Positions 1 to 9,277 of a stretch of DNA of 64,000 nt are shown piece by piece. The notes under the pieces were generated by a model. That model saw only the letters and a list, made by a program, of their open reading frames with translations, had not been told where the DNA came from and did no database searches. The position numbers and the translations under genes are program-made. The stretch is from the NCBI GenBank assembly GCA_015075185.1, contig JABTUW010000001.1, forward strand, positions 1,302,001-1,366,000, in the 5' to 3' direction. This DNA comes from Anaerolineales bacterium. GTDB lineage: Bacteria > Chloroflexota > Anaerolineae > 4572-78 > J111. Within the stretch, counting starts at the first letter, position 1, and each line of letters begins with the position of its first letter.

Positions 1-336
1 GGCGCACTCAATGGCCAGGAGGTCGGTAGGGGTCGCGGCTTTCACCGTGGCCGAGCGTGTGCCGTTATCCACCAGGCCCATTTCCCCAAAACTCTGCCCT
101 TTGCCCAGTGTCACCACCACCCCTTCGGCGGTGGCGGCCGTATCCGTGGCGGTATTAATCTCAACCGTACCCTCCCGGATCAGGTACAAATGGGTGGGCG
201 GAGAATTGCGTTCCATGATAATGTGGTCAGCTTCATAGCTTTCCGGCCGGCAAAGTTTAGCTACCTCCGCCACCATTCGCTCAGATAAGCCCAGGAACAT
301 TTCAATCTGTCTTAAAAACTCTTTTATCTCTGACAT
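1..336 (-). CDS. Cyclic nucleotide-binding domain protein (partial)
   Basis: The minus strand is open from an ATG at 336 to the window edge, 112 codons with no stop. A GGAG lies about 7 bases before the ATG. The protein begins MSEIKEFLRQIEMF and carries the beta-roll of a cNMP-binding domain. The phosphate-binding cassette reads GQSFGEMGLVDNGTRSATV at about residues 81-99, with the usual G-E-x-G-L core and the Arg that contacts the cyclic phosphate. The C-terminus lies outside the window, so it could be a CRP-type regulator, a bare sensor domain or part of a larger protein. The domain call is firm; the role is unknown. Confidence 0.85.
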   Translation of the reverse strand, partial: MSEIKEFLRQIEMFLGLSERMVAEVAKLCRPESYEADHIIMERNSPPTHLYLIREGTVEINTATDTAATAEGVVVTLGKGQSFGEMGLVDNGTRSATVKAATPTDLLAIECA

Positions 337-424
337 AGCTTTCTCCAGGTAATATCCACAATTACCCTGGTATTATAACATAACCTGGGCCGGGGGCTAA
401 AGGGGGTAAAGTCCAGACAGTATC

Positions 425-459
425 AGGTACTTTTGGGCAAAATCCCCAGTACCTTTTGC
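425..459 (+). repeat. GTAC-rich hairpin repeat, copy 1
   Basis: This stretch begins AGGTACTTTTGGGCAAA and can fold through GGTACT pairing with AGTACC and GGG with CCC. A related copy lies on the minus strand at 12277-12312, matching at roughly 27 of 35 positions with one gap. It sits in the 258-base gap before the acetyltransferase gene. A TATAAT box occurs at 520-525, but I see no good -35 partner. Confidence 0.5.
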
Positions 460-594
460 GACCCGGAAAAGGTCTGTTTTTCAGTACTTTTGCTCCTGTA
501 ATTTCGAGGGATGATACCCTATAATTGAAACTGCGGTAAAAGTTACGCTTGATTTGGGCAGTGACTCCTTTAGTTTTGGATAAGGTTAGACCAA

Positions 595-1389
595 ATGGAC
601 ACGACTCGGCAGCAGATTGCCGCATTAGAGCGAATAAACTATGAAGCGACCCGGGCTATAACTCAAGCGACGCCGGGTTTAGAACTGCACTTAAGAGAAG
701 ATGTTATCCTGACCAGCAGTGATATTTTCCCTTTCCCCGATACCACCCACGCCTGCTTGCTCCAGGCCACACCCCAAACAGTAGACCACCTCATTGACGA
801 AGTGACTGCTTATTTTAGAACAAAAGGGATGCTGCCCGCAATTTTTGTCTCGCCCGCCTGCACCCCGGCTGACCTGGGCGAGCGCTTGCTGCAGCGAGGC
901 TTTATGCGCCAGGAGACGGAAGAAGCCTGGTTGGCGCTCGATCCTCTGCCTCAGCTTGACCTGCCGCCCGCGGGGACTATCACCGTTGCGCGGATTGGCC
1001 CCACTGAGGCCCTGACCTTTGCCGGCATTTTTATGACCGCCTTCGGCCTGCCGCTCGACTTTGCCCCGGCGATGGCCCAACTGCTCATCCCTTCGCTGCA
1101 TTTGCCGGGCGTCTATCACTATTTGGCCCGGTGCGAGGCGCAGCCCGTGGGCATTTGTTCGCTGATCTGCTATCAAAACGTCGGCCTTCTCGGCAGCGCG
1201 GGCGTGATTCCGGCGTATCGAGGCAGCAAAGCCATCTTCAGGCTCATTGTTAAGGCGGTCCAACAGGCCAGGCAGCAAGGGGTAGACACCCTCTTATTGC
1301 AAACCACAGCCGGCGCTCCCCTGGAACGCCTGCTGCGGATCAATGGTTTCAAACGAGCTTTTACCCGGATTGGTTATTCCCTATCGTGA
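595..1389 (+). CDS. GNAT-family N-acetyltransferase
   Basis: A 264-residue protein. The C-terminal half, about 130-264, has the GNAT pattern: a central strand GICSLICYQN, then strand and loop GSAGVIPAYRGSKAIF, which is the acetyl-CoA pyrophosphate-binding motif A, and a closing LLRINGFKRA segment typical of the last strands. Motif A is slightly degenerate, with Ser-Lys after Arg-Gly. The N-terminal half is a diverged GNAT-like extension. AAGG lies 9 bases before the ATG. The stop overlaps the GTG start of the ABC ATPase (GTGA), so the two are translationally coupled. The substrate cannot be told from sequence. Confidence 0.8.
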   Translation: MDTTRQQIAALERINYEATRAITQATPGLELHLREDVILTSSDIFPFPDTTHACLLQATPQTVDHLIDEVTAYFRTKGMLPAIFVSPACTPADLGERLLQRGFMRQETEEAWLALDPLPQLDLPPAGTITVARIGPTEALTFAGIFMTAFGLPLDFAPAMAQLLIPSLHLPGVYHYLARCEAQPVGICSLICYQNVGLLGSAGVIPAYRGSKAIFRLIVKAVQQARQQGVDTLLLQTTAGAPLERLLRINGFKRAFTRIGYSLS

Positions 1390-2114
1390 GCGCATTGGTT
1401 CAGATTGCCGATTTGAAAAAAGTGTACCAGACCGGCGAGGTCCGCTTCGAGGCCCTCAAAGGCGTCTGCCTGAGTGTGGCGGCGGGCGATTTCATCGCGA
1501 TTATGGGCCATTCCGGCAGCGGCAAGTCCACCTTGTTACACCTGGTCGGGGGGCTGGACCGGCCCAATGCCGGTTCGGTGCATGTGGGCGACTTTGCCCT
1601 GCACACCATGAACGAGACGGCCTTAGCCAAATTCCGGCGTGTCCACATCGGTTTTATTTTTCAGTTCTTCAACCTCATTGATAATTTGACCGTGCGGGCG
1701 AATGTCGAGCTGCCCGCGCTGCTGTTGGAGAAGAAGGACAAAAAAGCCATCCGCGAGCGCTCGAAGCGGCTGCTGGAGCGGCTGGGCATCGGCGGCCAGA
1801 GCGACAAGCACCCCTGGGAACTTTCCGGCGGCCAGCAGCAGCGGGTGGCCATTGCCAGGGCGCTGATCAACACCCCCACCTTACTCCTGGCCGACGAACC
1901 CACCGGCAACCTGGACAGCGCCAGCAGCCAGGAAGTATTGCAGATTTTGAGTGAGTTCAACGAGCAGGGCCAAACCATTTTGATGGTCACGCATGATCCA
2001 ATCGCCGCAGCCAGGGCTAAATGCGTGCTGTTCATTCACGATGGCTGCTTGGTGGATAGTATGCCTGGCGGGAGCGCCAAAAAGATTGCCCAGCGATTGG
2101 CGGAGCTACGTTAA
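1386..2114 (+). CDS. ABC transporter ATP-binding protein, LolD/MacB type
   Basis: A 242-residue ATPase of the LolD/MacB/FtsE class. Walker A GHSGSGKST is at 41-49, the Q-loop near FIFQFFNL (90-97), signature LSGGQ at 146-150 and Walker B LLLADEP with D170 and E171; the H-loop is THDP. Translation starts at GTG overlapping the previous stop, and its own stop overlaps the permease ATG (TAATG). It should power the adjacent FtsX-type permease, either for lipid or lipoprotein extraction or for peptide or drug efflux; the sequence does not decide which. Confidence 0.93.
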   Translation: MSALVQIADLKKVYQTGEVRFEALKGVCLSVAAGDFIAIMGHSGSGKSTLLHLVGGLDRPNAGSVHVGDFALHTMNETALAKFRRVHIGFIFQFFNLIDNLTVRANVELPALLLEKKDKKAIRERSKRLLERLGIGGQSDKHPWELSGGQQQRVAIARALINTPTLLLADEPTGNLDSASSQEVLQILSEFNEQGQTILMVTHDPIAAARAKCVLFIHDGCLVDSMPGGSAKKIAQRLAELR

Positions 2115-4441
2115 TGGACGCCATCCTCCCCAAAATCAAGGCCGACATCACCAGCCGGCCCCTCATCACGCTTCTGATTCTGATCACCATCATCGCCGCT
2201 TCTACCCTGCTGACGCTGGCCCTGGCGACCTTGATGAATCTCAGCGGCCCCTACGATAAATCCTTTGAAGAACTCAACGGGGCGCACCTCTGGCTCTACT
2301 TCAACCGCGAGCGTATCCGGGCGCGGGATATTGAATGGATCGAGTCGCTGCCGGAAGTGGCCGCCAGCACCGGGGTGCAGTACAGCATCCAGAGCCGGGT
2401 ACGGATTCATGACACCCGGGTTTTGAGCAGTTTGCGGGTGATATCGGAAGAACAACCGCTGGTCAACCGCCTGCTGCTGCAACAGGGCCGTTATCTCGCA
2501 CCGCGCCGGTTTGAGCTTCTGGCCAACGAGGATTTTAACTTTTTCTACCAGATAGTCCTGGGCGAAACCGTGGGCGTGACTGGGGCGGACGGCAAGGAGA
2601 TTTACCTGCCGGTCAGTGGTTTCACCTATAATCCCATGTGGGACACCTATCGCAGCGTCCAGCCGCCTTATCTGTACCTGAGCGAAAAAACGCTGCGCGA
2701 GTTGTTCCCCGACGAGTCAGACTGGGAGTGGTCGCTGGGCCTGCGCCTGGCCGACCCGGAGGCGGTGAACCAGGTTCTAAACCAGATCAAGGGGAAACTT
2801 CGCTCCGAGGCGGTGGAGAATCACACCGATTGGCGCGATGTCAGAACATCGGCCATTTTTGAGGCCCAGCTCAACTTTGTCTTTCTGGGTGCGTTTAGCT
2901 TCTTTGCCATCCTGGCGACCATTCTGGTGGTGGCCAGCAGCATCAGCGCCATCGTTCTGGCGCAGTTTAAGCAAATCGGCATGCTCAAGGCGATTGGCTT
3001 TACCCAGAATCAAATTTTGTGGCTTTACCTGGGCCAATACCTGTTCTTGAGCTTAATCGGTAGCCTGTGCGGGTTGGGTTTGGGTATTCTGCTAGCGCCG
3101 CTGGCGTTGGACAGCGTAGCCGTTTCTTTAAATACCACCTTTCAATCTCCGCTTAATTTTATGCTGGCCGCACTGGTCTTTAGCATTGTTCCCGGGGTGG
3201 TCGTATTAGCCTGTCTCGGTGCGGCCTACCGGGGGGCGAAGGCGAATATCATCAAGGCGATTGCCATTGGGGCTGAAGCGCCCCGGCCAAAGCTGGCGAC
3301 GGGAACGCAGTGGGCCGCTCAACTGGGGCTGCCCATCCTCATGGTCCTGGGGTTCAACGATCTTTCGGCCCGGCCTTTCCGCTCATTTTTAACGGGCTTA
3401 AATCTGACCATCGGCGTGATGGGGGTGGTCTTTGGCCTGGCTATCAACGAGACACTGGAAGCCTACATGGCCGACCCCTCCCTGCTGGGCATTGTTTATG
3501 ACGCCATTGTGACCAGGGACGAAACAGGCGACAGCCGGACCCAGCACCTCCTGCGAACCGCACCGGGAGTCGAGGCTTTTTATGGGGAGCAACTGGTTGA
3601 CGCCGAGACGCTGGACGGCCAATCCTTCCAAATCAGGGCCGTCGAGGGAAACGTCGTGGCGTTTCCCATCAAAATAGCCGAAGGGCGCTTTTTTCAGCCT
3701 GACGCCTACGAAGCCATCGCCGGGCAGGGTTTGCTCGATTGGTTGGGGCTAAAAGTGGGTGATGAGCTAACCCTGACTTTAGAGGATAAGGAGCACAAGC
3801 CTTTGACCTGGCGTATTGTTGGCCGCTACGCTGAGCCAAGCAACGCCGGCCAAATGCTGATGCTGGGCCTGCCCACCGCGACTCGCGCCGTCAAGCACCT
3901 CAGCCCAACCACTTATTATTTGAAACTCAGCCCTGCGGCGAACGTGACCCAGTTGAAACGCCACCTGGAGCCAGGCCGAGAGGCCGATTTAACTTTGACC
4001 CTGGTGGATAAAATCATCCCCTGGAGTGTTTTGTATCTCCAGGTGGGCCTGTTTGGACTGGCGGCTATTTTAATTGGGATGGCGCTGGTCAATGTGTTTA
4101 ACACGTCCCTGCTGGCCGTTCAGGAGAAATTGAGGGCGGTCGGCGTGCTCAAGACATTGGGTATGACTCCGGCCCAGGTGGTGGCGATGGTGAATACCAC
4201 AACCGGCTTTTTAGGGCTGCTGGCGACAGTGGTAGGTATCCCCTTAGGATTAGTTTTTACCAAAGGCATCTTGACTTCGTTAGCACAGGCTTATGGTATC
4301 GGCGAGGTGAACGTGACGTTGAATTATTTGTATGTACTCCTCTTAATTCCCTTAATGGTTGCTGTCAGCATGATTGGCAGCCTGATCCCGGCCCGGCAGG
4401 CGGCTAACGTGTCGATTGTGCGAGTGCTGCGGAATGAATAA
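2114..4441 (+). CDS. ABC transporter permease with two FtsX domains
   Basis: A 775-residue membrane protein. One N-terminal helix (about 17-37) is followed by an extracytoplasmic domain, then a three-helix FtsX unit (about 250-380) with the coupling motif QFKQIGMLKAIGFTQNQI. A second extracytoplasmic domain precedes a second FtsX unit (about 645-775), whose coupling segment reads QEKLRAVGVLKTLGMTPAQV. This duplicated arrangement is typical of the single-chain permeases paired with LolD/MacB-like ATPases. It is coupled to the ATPase upstream, and the GT87-like gene downstream starts inside its last codons. Confidence 0.9.
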   Translation: MDAILPKIKADITSRPLITLLILITIIAASTLLTLALATLMNLSGPYDKSFEELNGAHLWLYFNRERIRARDIEWIESLPEVAASTGVQYSIQSRVRIHDTRVLSSLRVISEEQPLVNRLLLQQGRYLAPRRFELLANEDFNFFYQIVLGETVGVTGADGKEIYLPVSGFTYNPMWDTYRSVQPPYLYLSEKTLRELFPDESDWEWSLGLRLADPEAVNQVLNQIKGKLRSEAVENHTDWRDVRTSAIFEAQLNFVFLGAFSFFAILATILVVASSISAIVLAQFKQIGMLKAIGFTQNQILWLYLGQYLFLSLIGSLCGLGLGILLAPLALDSVAVSLNTTFQSPLNFMLAALVFSIVPGVVVLACLGAAYRGAKANIIKAIAIGAEAPRPKLATGTQWAAQLGLPILMVLGFNDLSARPFRSFLTGLNLTIGVMGVVFGLAINETLEAYMADPSLLGIVYDAIVTRDETGDSRTQHLLRTAPGVEAFYGEQLVDAETLDGQSFQIRAVEGNVVAFPIKIAEGRFFQPDAYEAIAGQGLLDWLGLKVGDELTLTLEDKEHKPLTWRIVGRYAEPSNAGQMLMLGLPTATRAVKHLSPTTYYLKLSPAANVTQLKRHLEPGREADLTLTLVDKIIPWSVLYLQVGLFGLAAILIGMALVNVFNTSLLAVQEKLRAVGVLKTLGMTPAQVVAMVNTTTGFLGLLATVVGIPLGLVFTKGILTSLAQAYGIGEVNVTLNYLYVLLLIPLMVAVSMIGSLIPARQAANVSIVRVLRNE

Positions 4442-5858
4442 GTTAGGCCAAAAACTGGACTTGATAAAACAGAACCTGTTCCCCAGCCCATCCCCCCTGG
4501 ACTACGTGCGCCGATTTTGGGCCGAATCCAAAATCTTTCGGCGGGTCATGATGGTCACTTTAGTTTACCTGGCGCTGCGCCTCGCCTTGCAGGGTGCGGT
4601 TCTGGCGCAGGTTTTATCGGCCGGTCCGGTGGCCTCAGAAACAACCCTGATCTCAAACGACCTGCAAATCTACCTGGCGGCAGCCAGCCGCTTGCAGCAG
4701 CAGCAGGACCTGTATCTGCAAGAGGCGCTGGATCGAGTGGCCGTTTTTCAATATGCCCCTTCTTTTGCCCTGGCCTTGACGCCCTTATTGCCCATCCCTT
4801 TTGGTCTGCTGGCACTGCTGGCGACCCTGCTCAATATCGGCGCTTATATCCTGCTCTATCTCTGGTGGGGCCGGATTTTTACCCGGCTGGGCCTTGACCG
4901 AGCCAATCAAATGCTGACCTGGACGCTGCCGGTTTGGCTGGTTTTCGCCGCTTTCTGGGGCGACCTCTCTTATCTCAACATCTATATAATAACCAGCCTC
5001 ATTTGTACTTGGCTCATCGAAGCTGTTTTAGAGGAACGCCTGGGCTGGTCGCTGGTGTGGGTCTCCCTCCTCTTGCAGACGAAACCATACCTGGCCTTTC
5101 CGCTGGCAATCCCGTTGATTTTGGGCCGGCCTCGTTTCTTTTTTAAGTTACTGATTCTGACTATTGGGGCGTATGGGGCGATTACCGGCGCGACGATTGG
5201 GCTGATGGGACCTGCTTACGGCTGGGCGCAGTACCTTGCTTACCTTCGCTTCCTGGCCGACATGACCGCCAACTTCCCCTGGCGCAGCCCGGAGAGCGGC
5301 TTTTTGGGGTACAACCATTCCGTTCTGCAAATAACCTTTTACTGGCTTGGCGTAAGTCCGGGGGCAGCACGCTTAGCGACAGCCCTCAAGTTGCTCCTAT
5401 TGGCTCCACTGGCTGTAGTCAGCCTGCGCCACTTCCTTCGACCCGCCCGTTGCGCCGGCCGGTCAGCGCCGCAGTTGGCGTTGAGTCTGGCCTTCGCCCT
5501 GTATGCCGGGGCGCTCATCTGGCTGGACATCGTTTGGGAAATGACCCTTGGCATTGTTGTTTTTGCCTACCTGTTGGCCCTGTTGACGACGCGCCCCGCC
5601 AGAATTTGGGCCTGGGTCGTTTTTCTGCCCTATGCCCTGCTGGATTTTTGGCAGGTCGCCAGTTTTGTCGTCCTTGGCCCGGCCATTATCTCGCCCGACC
5701 TGTACATCTGGACCGACCCCAGTATCTACATTCCGCTGGTCATGGGCGTCATCCTGGTTTTTTATGGTTTGTTGGCCAAAAATTTGTGGGACATGCTGAG
5801 GGTATCAACCCCAGTGAAGGTCAGTGCGACAGAACCCCTTCATCCGGTCGCTGGCTGA
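4434..5858 (+). CDS. Polytopic membrane protein, GT87/DUF2029-like
   Basis: I chose the ATG at 4434 (MNKLGQKLDL), which overlaps the permease stop by 8 bases; an earlier in-frame start at 4416 would lie deeper in the permease. The 474-residue protein has about ten hydrophobic helices. After the first helix comes LQIYLAAASRLQQQQDLY and then VFQYAPSFALALTPL, the pattern seen in polyprenol-phosphate mannosyltransferases of family GT87 (aspartate loop and Y-P motif). That would place it in lipid-linked glycosylation at the membrane. The family match is moderate and the acceptor unknown. Confidence 0.7.
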   Translation: MNKLGQKLDLIKQNLFPSPSPLDYVRRFWAESKIFRRVMMVTLVYLALRLALQGAVLAQVLSAGPVASETTLISNDLQIYLAAASRLQQQQDLYLQEALDRVAVFQYAPSFALALTPLLPIPFGLLALLATLLNIGAYILLYLWWGRIFTRLGLDRANQMLTWTLPVWLVFAAFWGDLSYLNIYIITSLICTWLIEAVLEERLGWSLVWVSLLLQTKPYLAFPLAIPLILGRPRFFFKLLILTIGAYGAITGATIGLMGPAYGWAQYLAYLRFLADMTANFPWRSPESGFLGYNHSVLQITFYWLGVSPGAARLATALKLLLLAPLAVVSLRHFLRPARCAGRSAPQLALSLAFALYAGALIWLDIVWEMTLGIVVFAYLLALLTTRPARIWAWVVFLPYALLDFWQVASFVVLGPAIISPDLYIWTDPSIYIPLVMGVILVFYGLLAKNLWDMLRVSTPVKVSATEPLHPVAG

Positions 5859-5868
5859 GGTATTTTGT

Positions 5869-5922
5869 GGAGTGCAAAAGCTAAGCTTTTGCATGCATGT
5901 CAAAGCGTTGCTTTGACACTCC
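5869..5922. repeat. Double-hairpin repeat bounded by GGAGTG/CACTCC
   Basis: Two hairpins lie side by side. GCAAAAGCT-A-AGCTTTTGC is at 5874-5892 and GTCAAAGC-GTT-GCTTTGAC at 5899-5917, the whole flanked by GGAGTG on the left and CACTCC on the right. The left half, 24 bases, recurs on the opposite strand at 40367-40390. It sits between the GT87-like gene and the next gene and could end transcription or be a REP-like mobile palindrome. Confidence 0.7.
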
Positions 5923-5936
5923 TTGGTTAAAAGGAC

Positions 5937-7505
5937 ATGTCGGATTCACTTTTATCTACTTCAAAAGCTAACACTTTCAACCCTTGGCTCATGTTGTTCC
6001 AGCCTGGCTTTTTTTTACGCCTGTGGGTGGTCGCCCGCCTGCCCCTGCTGATTGCCGCCCTTTATTTTATCTGGCCCGACGAATTTATCTGGCTGGCGAC
6101 CATCCTGGCAATTCATCTGATCGGCACAGCGCCGGAAAGGATTGTCCTTTTTTTGTTAATTGGCCTGATCCTGGGTGGAAGCTTCATCCTGGCCAGGAGG
6201 CTGCCTATCCAAACGCTACACTTTTTGACGCCGTTGGCTGTTGCTTTCGGGTTATTTTGGGGCCTCTTTCAGTGGATACCCAACTCTTATCCTCTTGTTA
6301 CAGTCCTTTTGCTGACAGGTGTCCTGGCAATCAATACCCTCCCGGATGCTTGGCTGGCTGGCGTTATTTCTAAGAACCCGGGCCGCCTTATCGTTAACCT
6401 TGTTTTCGGGATTATCATCGGTCTCTCCGAGTTGCTCTTGGTGAAGCCCCTGCTGTTGTGGCTTCCGGCGTGGTGGCAGACCTCAAAGGTTTTAAAAACC
6501 TTTGAGGTCTCGCTGCCAGCTCTGATTTTGGTTCCTGGCCTGGCCGCGTTCCTCCTGGATCCGTACAGCTTGAGCGACCTGCATCGGACCTTGCGGCCGG
6601 ACCCGGCAGTTCATCTGTTTGCCAGGGGAAACTTCAATTGGTTAGAGCTTGATCTTGAGCACCGGACCCTCTACGCCAGCGGCTTTGGCACAAATTACCT
6701 GCAAGCTTTTAATCTGGATGCACTTGACCAACCCCCTCGCCAATCTCCGGTCGAGAACGGTTACGCTCAAGGTTTTGACTATAATCCTTCAACGCAGGAA
6801 TTGTATATTTACAATCAACTAACCCAGGAACTTATCTTTTTGGATGCGAGCACATTAGAACTCAAAAAATCAGTAGCCACGCCGCAGGTCTCTCCTGGTG
6901 ATGCCTGGTTGGTCTGGGACAAATTTTCTAACAGCATCCTTATTGCTTCTGAGGCAGATGAACAGACCGGATACCCTTTTGTAGTCATTGATGCACCCAC
7001 CGGGCAGGTTCTTGATACCCGGACTGAAGATCCCGGAAGCATCGCCCTCCATCCGGCTAAACCCTGGCTCTATCTGAGTTTTTTTCGTAGAGACAGCGCG
7101 CTGCTGGTGTATGACACTCAATTGCATCGCCTGGTGGCTAAAGCGCCAACCTCTGAGCGCCTGGATCGAATGATATTTGCCGTTGTTGCCAATGAATTAG
7201 AACTGCTGGTCCCCTCTCCGGCGGACTCGGTGGTTCTAAGATTTAACGCCGAGACGCTTGAGCGTAAAGGAGCGATTAAAACTCTCTTTGGGGCGCGGGC
7301 TATTGCCGTCGATTCAATCCACAATTTAATAATCTGCGGCAGCTTAGTCACCAATAGGCTCGAAGTTATTGATCTAACGACACAGCAGCGTATTGCCGAA
7401 TATTATGTGGGGCCGTGGCAGCGGACGATCACTCTTGATAGCCAGGCTGGAACTGCGTATGTTTCAACCCACGAAGGAATTTTTAAGGTTAATTATCTCA
7501 AGTAG
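5937..7505 (+). CDS. Membrane/beta-propeller fusion protein
   Basis: A 522-residue protein in two parts. Residues 25-205 are about six or seven hydrophobic helices. Residues 220-522 form a soluble domain with repeating strands such as LYIYNQLTQELIFLDASTLEL and LIICGSLVTNRLEVIDLTTQQ, the pattern of a YVTN-type or NHL-type beta-propeller. It may be a surface-exposed binding or sensing protein; no catalytic residues are evident. A perfect 33-bp palindrome (6478-6510) is translated as part of residues 181-191, at the join between the membrane part and the propeller. It is followed closely by the sensor kinase gene, suggesting a sensory role. Confidence 0.65.
   Translation: MSDSLLSTSKANTFNPWLMLFQPGFFLRLWVVARLPLLIAALYFIWPDEFIWLATILAIHLIGTAPERIVLFLLIGLILGGSFILARRLPIQTLHFLTPLAVAFGLFWGLFQWIPNSYPLVTVLLLTGVLAINTLPDAWLAGVISKNPGRLIVNLVFGIIIGLSELLLVKPLLLWLPAWWQTSKVLKTFEVSLPALILVPGLAAFLLDPYSLSDLHRTLRPDPAVHLFARGNFNWLELDLEHRTLYASGFGTNYLQAFNLDALDQPPRQSPVENGYAQGFDYNPSTQELYIYNQLTQELIFLDASTLELKKSVATPQVSPGDAWLVWDKFSNSILIASEADEQTGYPFVVIDAPTGQVLDTRTEDPGSIALHPAKPWLYLSFFRRDSALLVYDTQLHRLVAKAPTSERLDRMIFAVVANELELLVPSPADSVVLRFNAETLERKGAIKTLFGARAIAVDSIHNLIICGSLVTNRLEVIDLTTQQRIAEYYVGPWQRTITLDSQAGTAYVSTHEGIFKVNYLK
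6478..6510. repeat. Palindrome in frame within a coding sequence
   Basis: Two perfect 15-base arms, AGACCTCAAAGGTTT and its reverse complement, surround a 3-base centre (TAA in plus-strand order, read out of frame). The element is translated inside the membrane/propeller fusion as part of QTSKVLKTFEVS. The gene stays open across it. Confidence 0.85.
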
Positions 7506-7523
7506 GATCCTCAGGTATGTTCT

Positions 7524-9242
7524 ATGAGCGCCACAACAGCCAATAACCAATCTGATTTAGACAGACGAAAAGGTGTCATCTTTACTTATTTTGTAGGTAT
7601 AACGTGGGTTATCTCACTCATTAATACCGTGCAAAATTTGTACCTTACTTTCAGCCTGAACGAAGTTGATGCCCAGGAATATGCCAATTACAACTTTAGC
7701 AATATTGGATTTTTAATCGTCCTGGGTTTAATATGGCTGGGGCATCGCTGGTATCCCTGGTTGATGCGGCATATTTTTGTGCTGCTGTTAGCCATAGGTA
7801 TCATTTTCTTTTTTGATCTACAAGAACTGAATGGCCTGTTTATTATTTTTACTTTGCCAATCATCATGGCAGCCTTTCTCATCCAACCGGTCTACAGTTT
7901 GATTTACTATGTAGTGATCGTAACCGTTTATCTTACCAGGCTTTATTCGGCGGGATTTTCAATTTATGACGAAAAATTATTTCCTTTTTTAAGTCTAATA
8001 TCTCTGACGATATTGGTCGTTGTATCCTGGCTCATTGCCCAGTCATTAAACAAAGCCCTGGCCGAAGCCAGCGCCTTGAACAGAGAACTGGACCAGCGGG
8101 TGCAGGATCGTACCCGCCAGTTGGCGGAAGCTCTGGACCGTGAGAGCGCGACGGCGATACGAAACACCACTATTTTAGAGTCGATTGCCGATGGGGTCTT
8201 GTTTTTTGACGCCAATCAGCAGGTGCTGATTGCCAACCCGGCCGCCAATCAACTGGCCCGACAAGATTTGCATGCCTCAACCCTGACCGGCATTTTGGCC
8301 ACTATCGAAGAAAAAGCCAGAGAAATCATCAAAACCTGGGTGCTGGGTCAAAAGCCGGCCGATCAAAATAATGTCAAATTCGAGTGGCATGGCCGTACCA
8401 TCTCTGCTACCATTGCCCCGGTGATCCTGCCGGCGCTGAATGGACAACATGTGGACGCCGGCAACGTGATGGTTTTAAGAGATTTTACTAAAGAAGCCGA
8501 ACTGGAAAGAGCCAAATCACTCTTTTTGGGTATGGTTAGCCATGAACTAAGAACGCCGATGAGCGCTATCAAAGGCTATGTCAAGATTTTGCTGGATACG
8601 GAAAAGAACAGCCTATCCCAACATGGCTATGAGTATCTGCAAACGATTGAGGGTAGCATCAAGCAGCTTTTAACTTTGGCTAACGAGTTGATTGACCTCT
8701 CGCGGATGGAGAGCGGTGAGTTTGAGCTTTACCGCGAGTGGGTTGATTTAACCACCATTACGAAGCAAGCGATCAAAATGGTACAGCAAGAGTTTGACGC
8801 CAGAAATTTGAGGCTGGAGGTCAAGCTGACCGATAATTTACCCAAGCTCTATTTGGATCGGAACCGGATCATGCAAGTGCTCTTGAATCTGCTGAGCAAT
8901 GCTTATAAATACACGCCTCAAGGGGGCGCGGTGGTTGAAGTCGCCCAATCTGAGGATTCGGTGCATATCGTTGTTAAGGATACTGGGGTTGGCATCAAAC
9001 CCGCCGATCAGGTCAGCATGTTCAGTCGCTTCTTTAGAGCTAATGACCAACTTGTACAAAAAGCCGGCGGTACGGGTCTGGGATTGAGCATTACCAAAAA
9101 TCTAGTCGAACTTCATGGGGGTCAGTTGACCTTTAGCAGCCAGTACGGTTCAGGTACCACTTTTCAAGTTGTGTTACCCAAAAGTGGCGCTGTCTCAGCC
9201 GAGGTTGACTCGGACCTATTTGAACCGCAAACTTCTTTATAA
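7524..9242 (+). CDS. Membrane sensor histidine kinase (7TM-like, PAS, HisKA, HATPase)
   Basis: A 572-residue kinase. About six N-terminal helices (25-180) lead into a coiled coil (RELDQRVQDRTRQLAEAL), then a PAS domain at about 210-320. The dimerisation domain holds VSHELRTPMSAIKGY with the phospho-acceptor H340. The ATP-binding domain has N-box LLNLLSNAYKYTP, G1 VKDTGVGI and G2 GGTGLGLSI. All boxes needed for autophosphorylation are present. A single-domain response regulator follows after 35 bases, so the two form a likely pair. The signal is unknown. Confidence 0.93.
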   Translation: MSATTANNQSDLDRRKGVIFTYFVGITWVISLINTVQNLYLTFSLNEVDAQEYANYNFSNIGFLIVLGLIWLGHRWYPWLMRHIFVLLLAIGIIFFFDLQELNGLFIIFTLPIIMAAFLIQPVYSLIYYVVIVTVYLTRLYSAGFSIYDEKLFPFLSLISLTILVVVSWLIAQSLNKALAEASALNRELDQRVQDRTRQLAEALDRESATAIRNTTILESIADGVLFFDANQQVLIANPAANQLARQDLHASTLTGILATIEEKAREIIKTWVLGQKPADQNNVKFEWHGRTISATIAPVILPALNGQHVDAGNVMVLRDFTKEAELERAKSLFLGMVSHELRTPMSAIKGYVKILLDTEKNSLSQHGYEYLQTIEGSIKQLLTLANELIDLSRMESGEFELYREWVDLTTITKQAIKMVQQEFDARNLRLEVKLTDNLPKLYLDRNRIMQVLLNLLSNAYKYTPQGGAVVEVAQSEDSVHIVVKDTGVGIKPADQVSMFSRFFRANDQLVQKAGGTGLGLSITKNLVELHGGQLTFSSQYGSGTTFQVVLPKSGAVSAEVDSDLFEPQTSL

Positions 9243-9277
9243 AAGCAGATTTTTCAAAGGGTTAAAGGAGAATTTTC

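Noticed and set aside
362..625. 87-residue minus-strand frame in the first gap
   Set aside because: No ribosome-binding site, no recognisable domain, and it overlaps the start of the acetyltransferase gene and a repeat.
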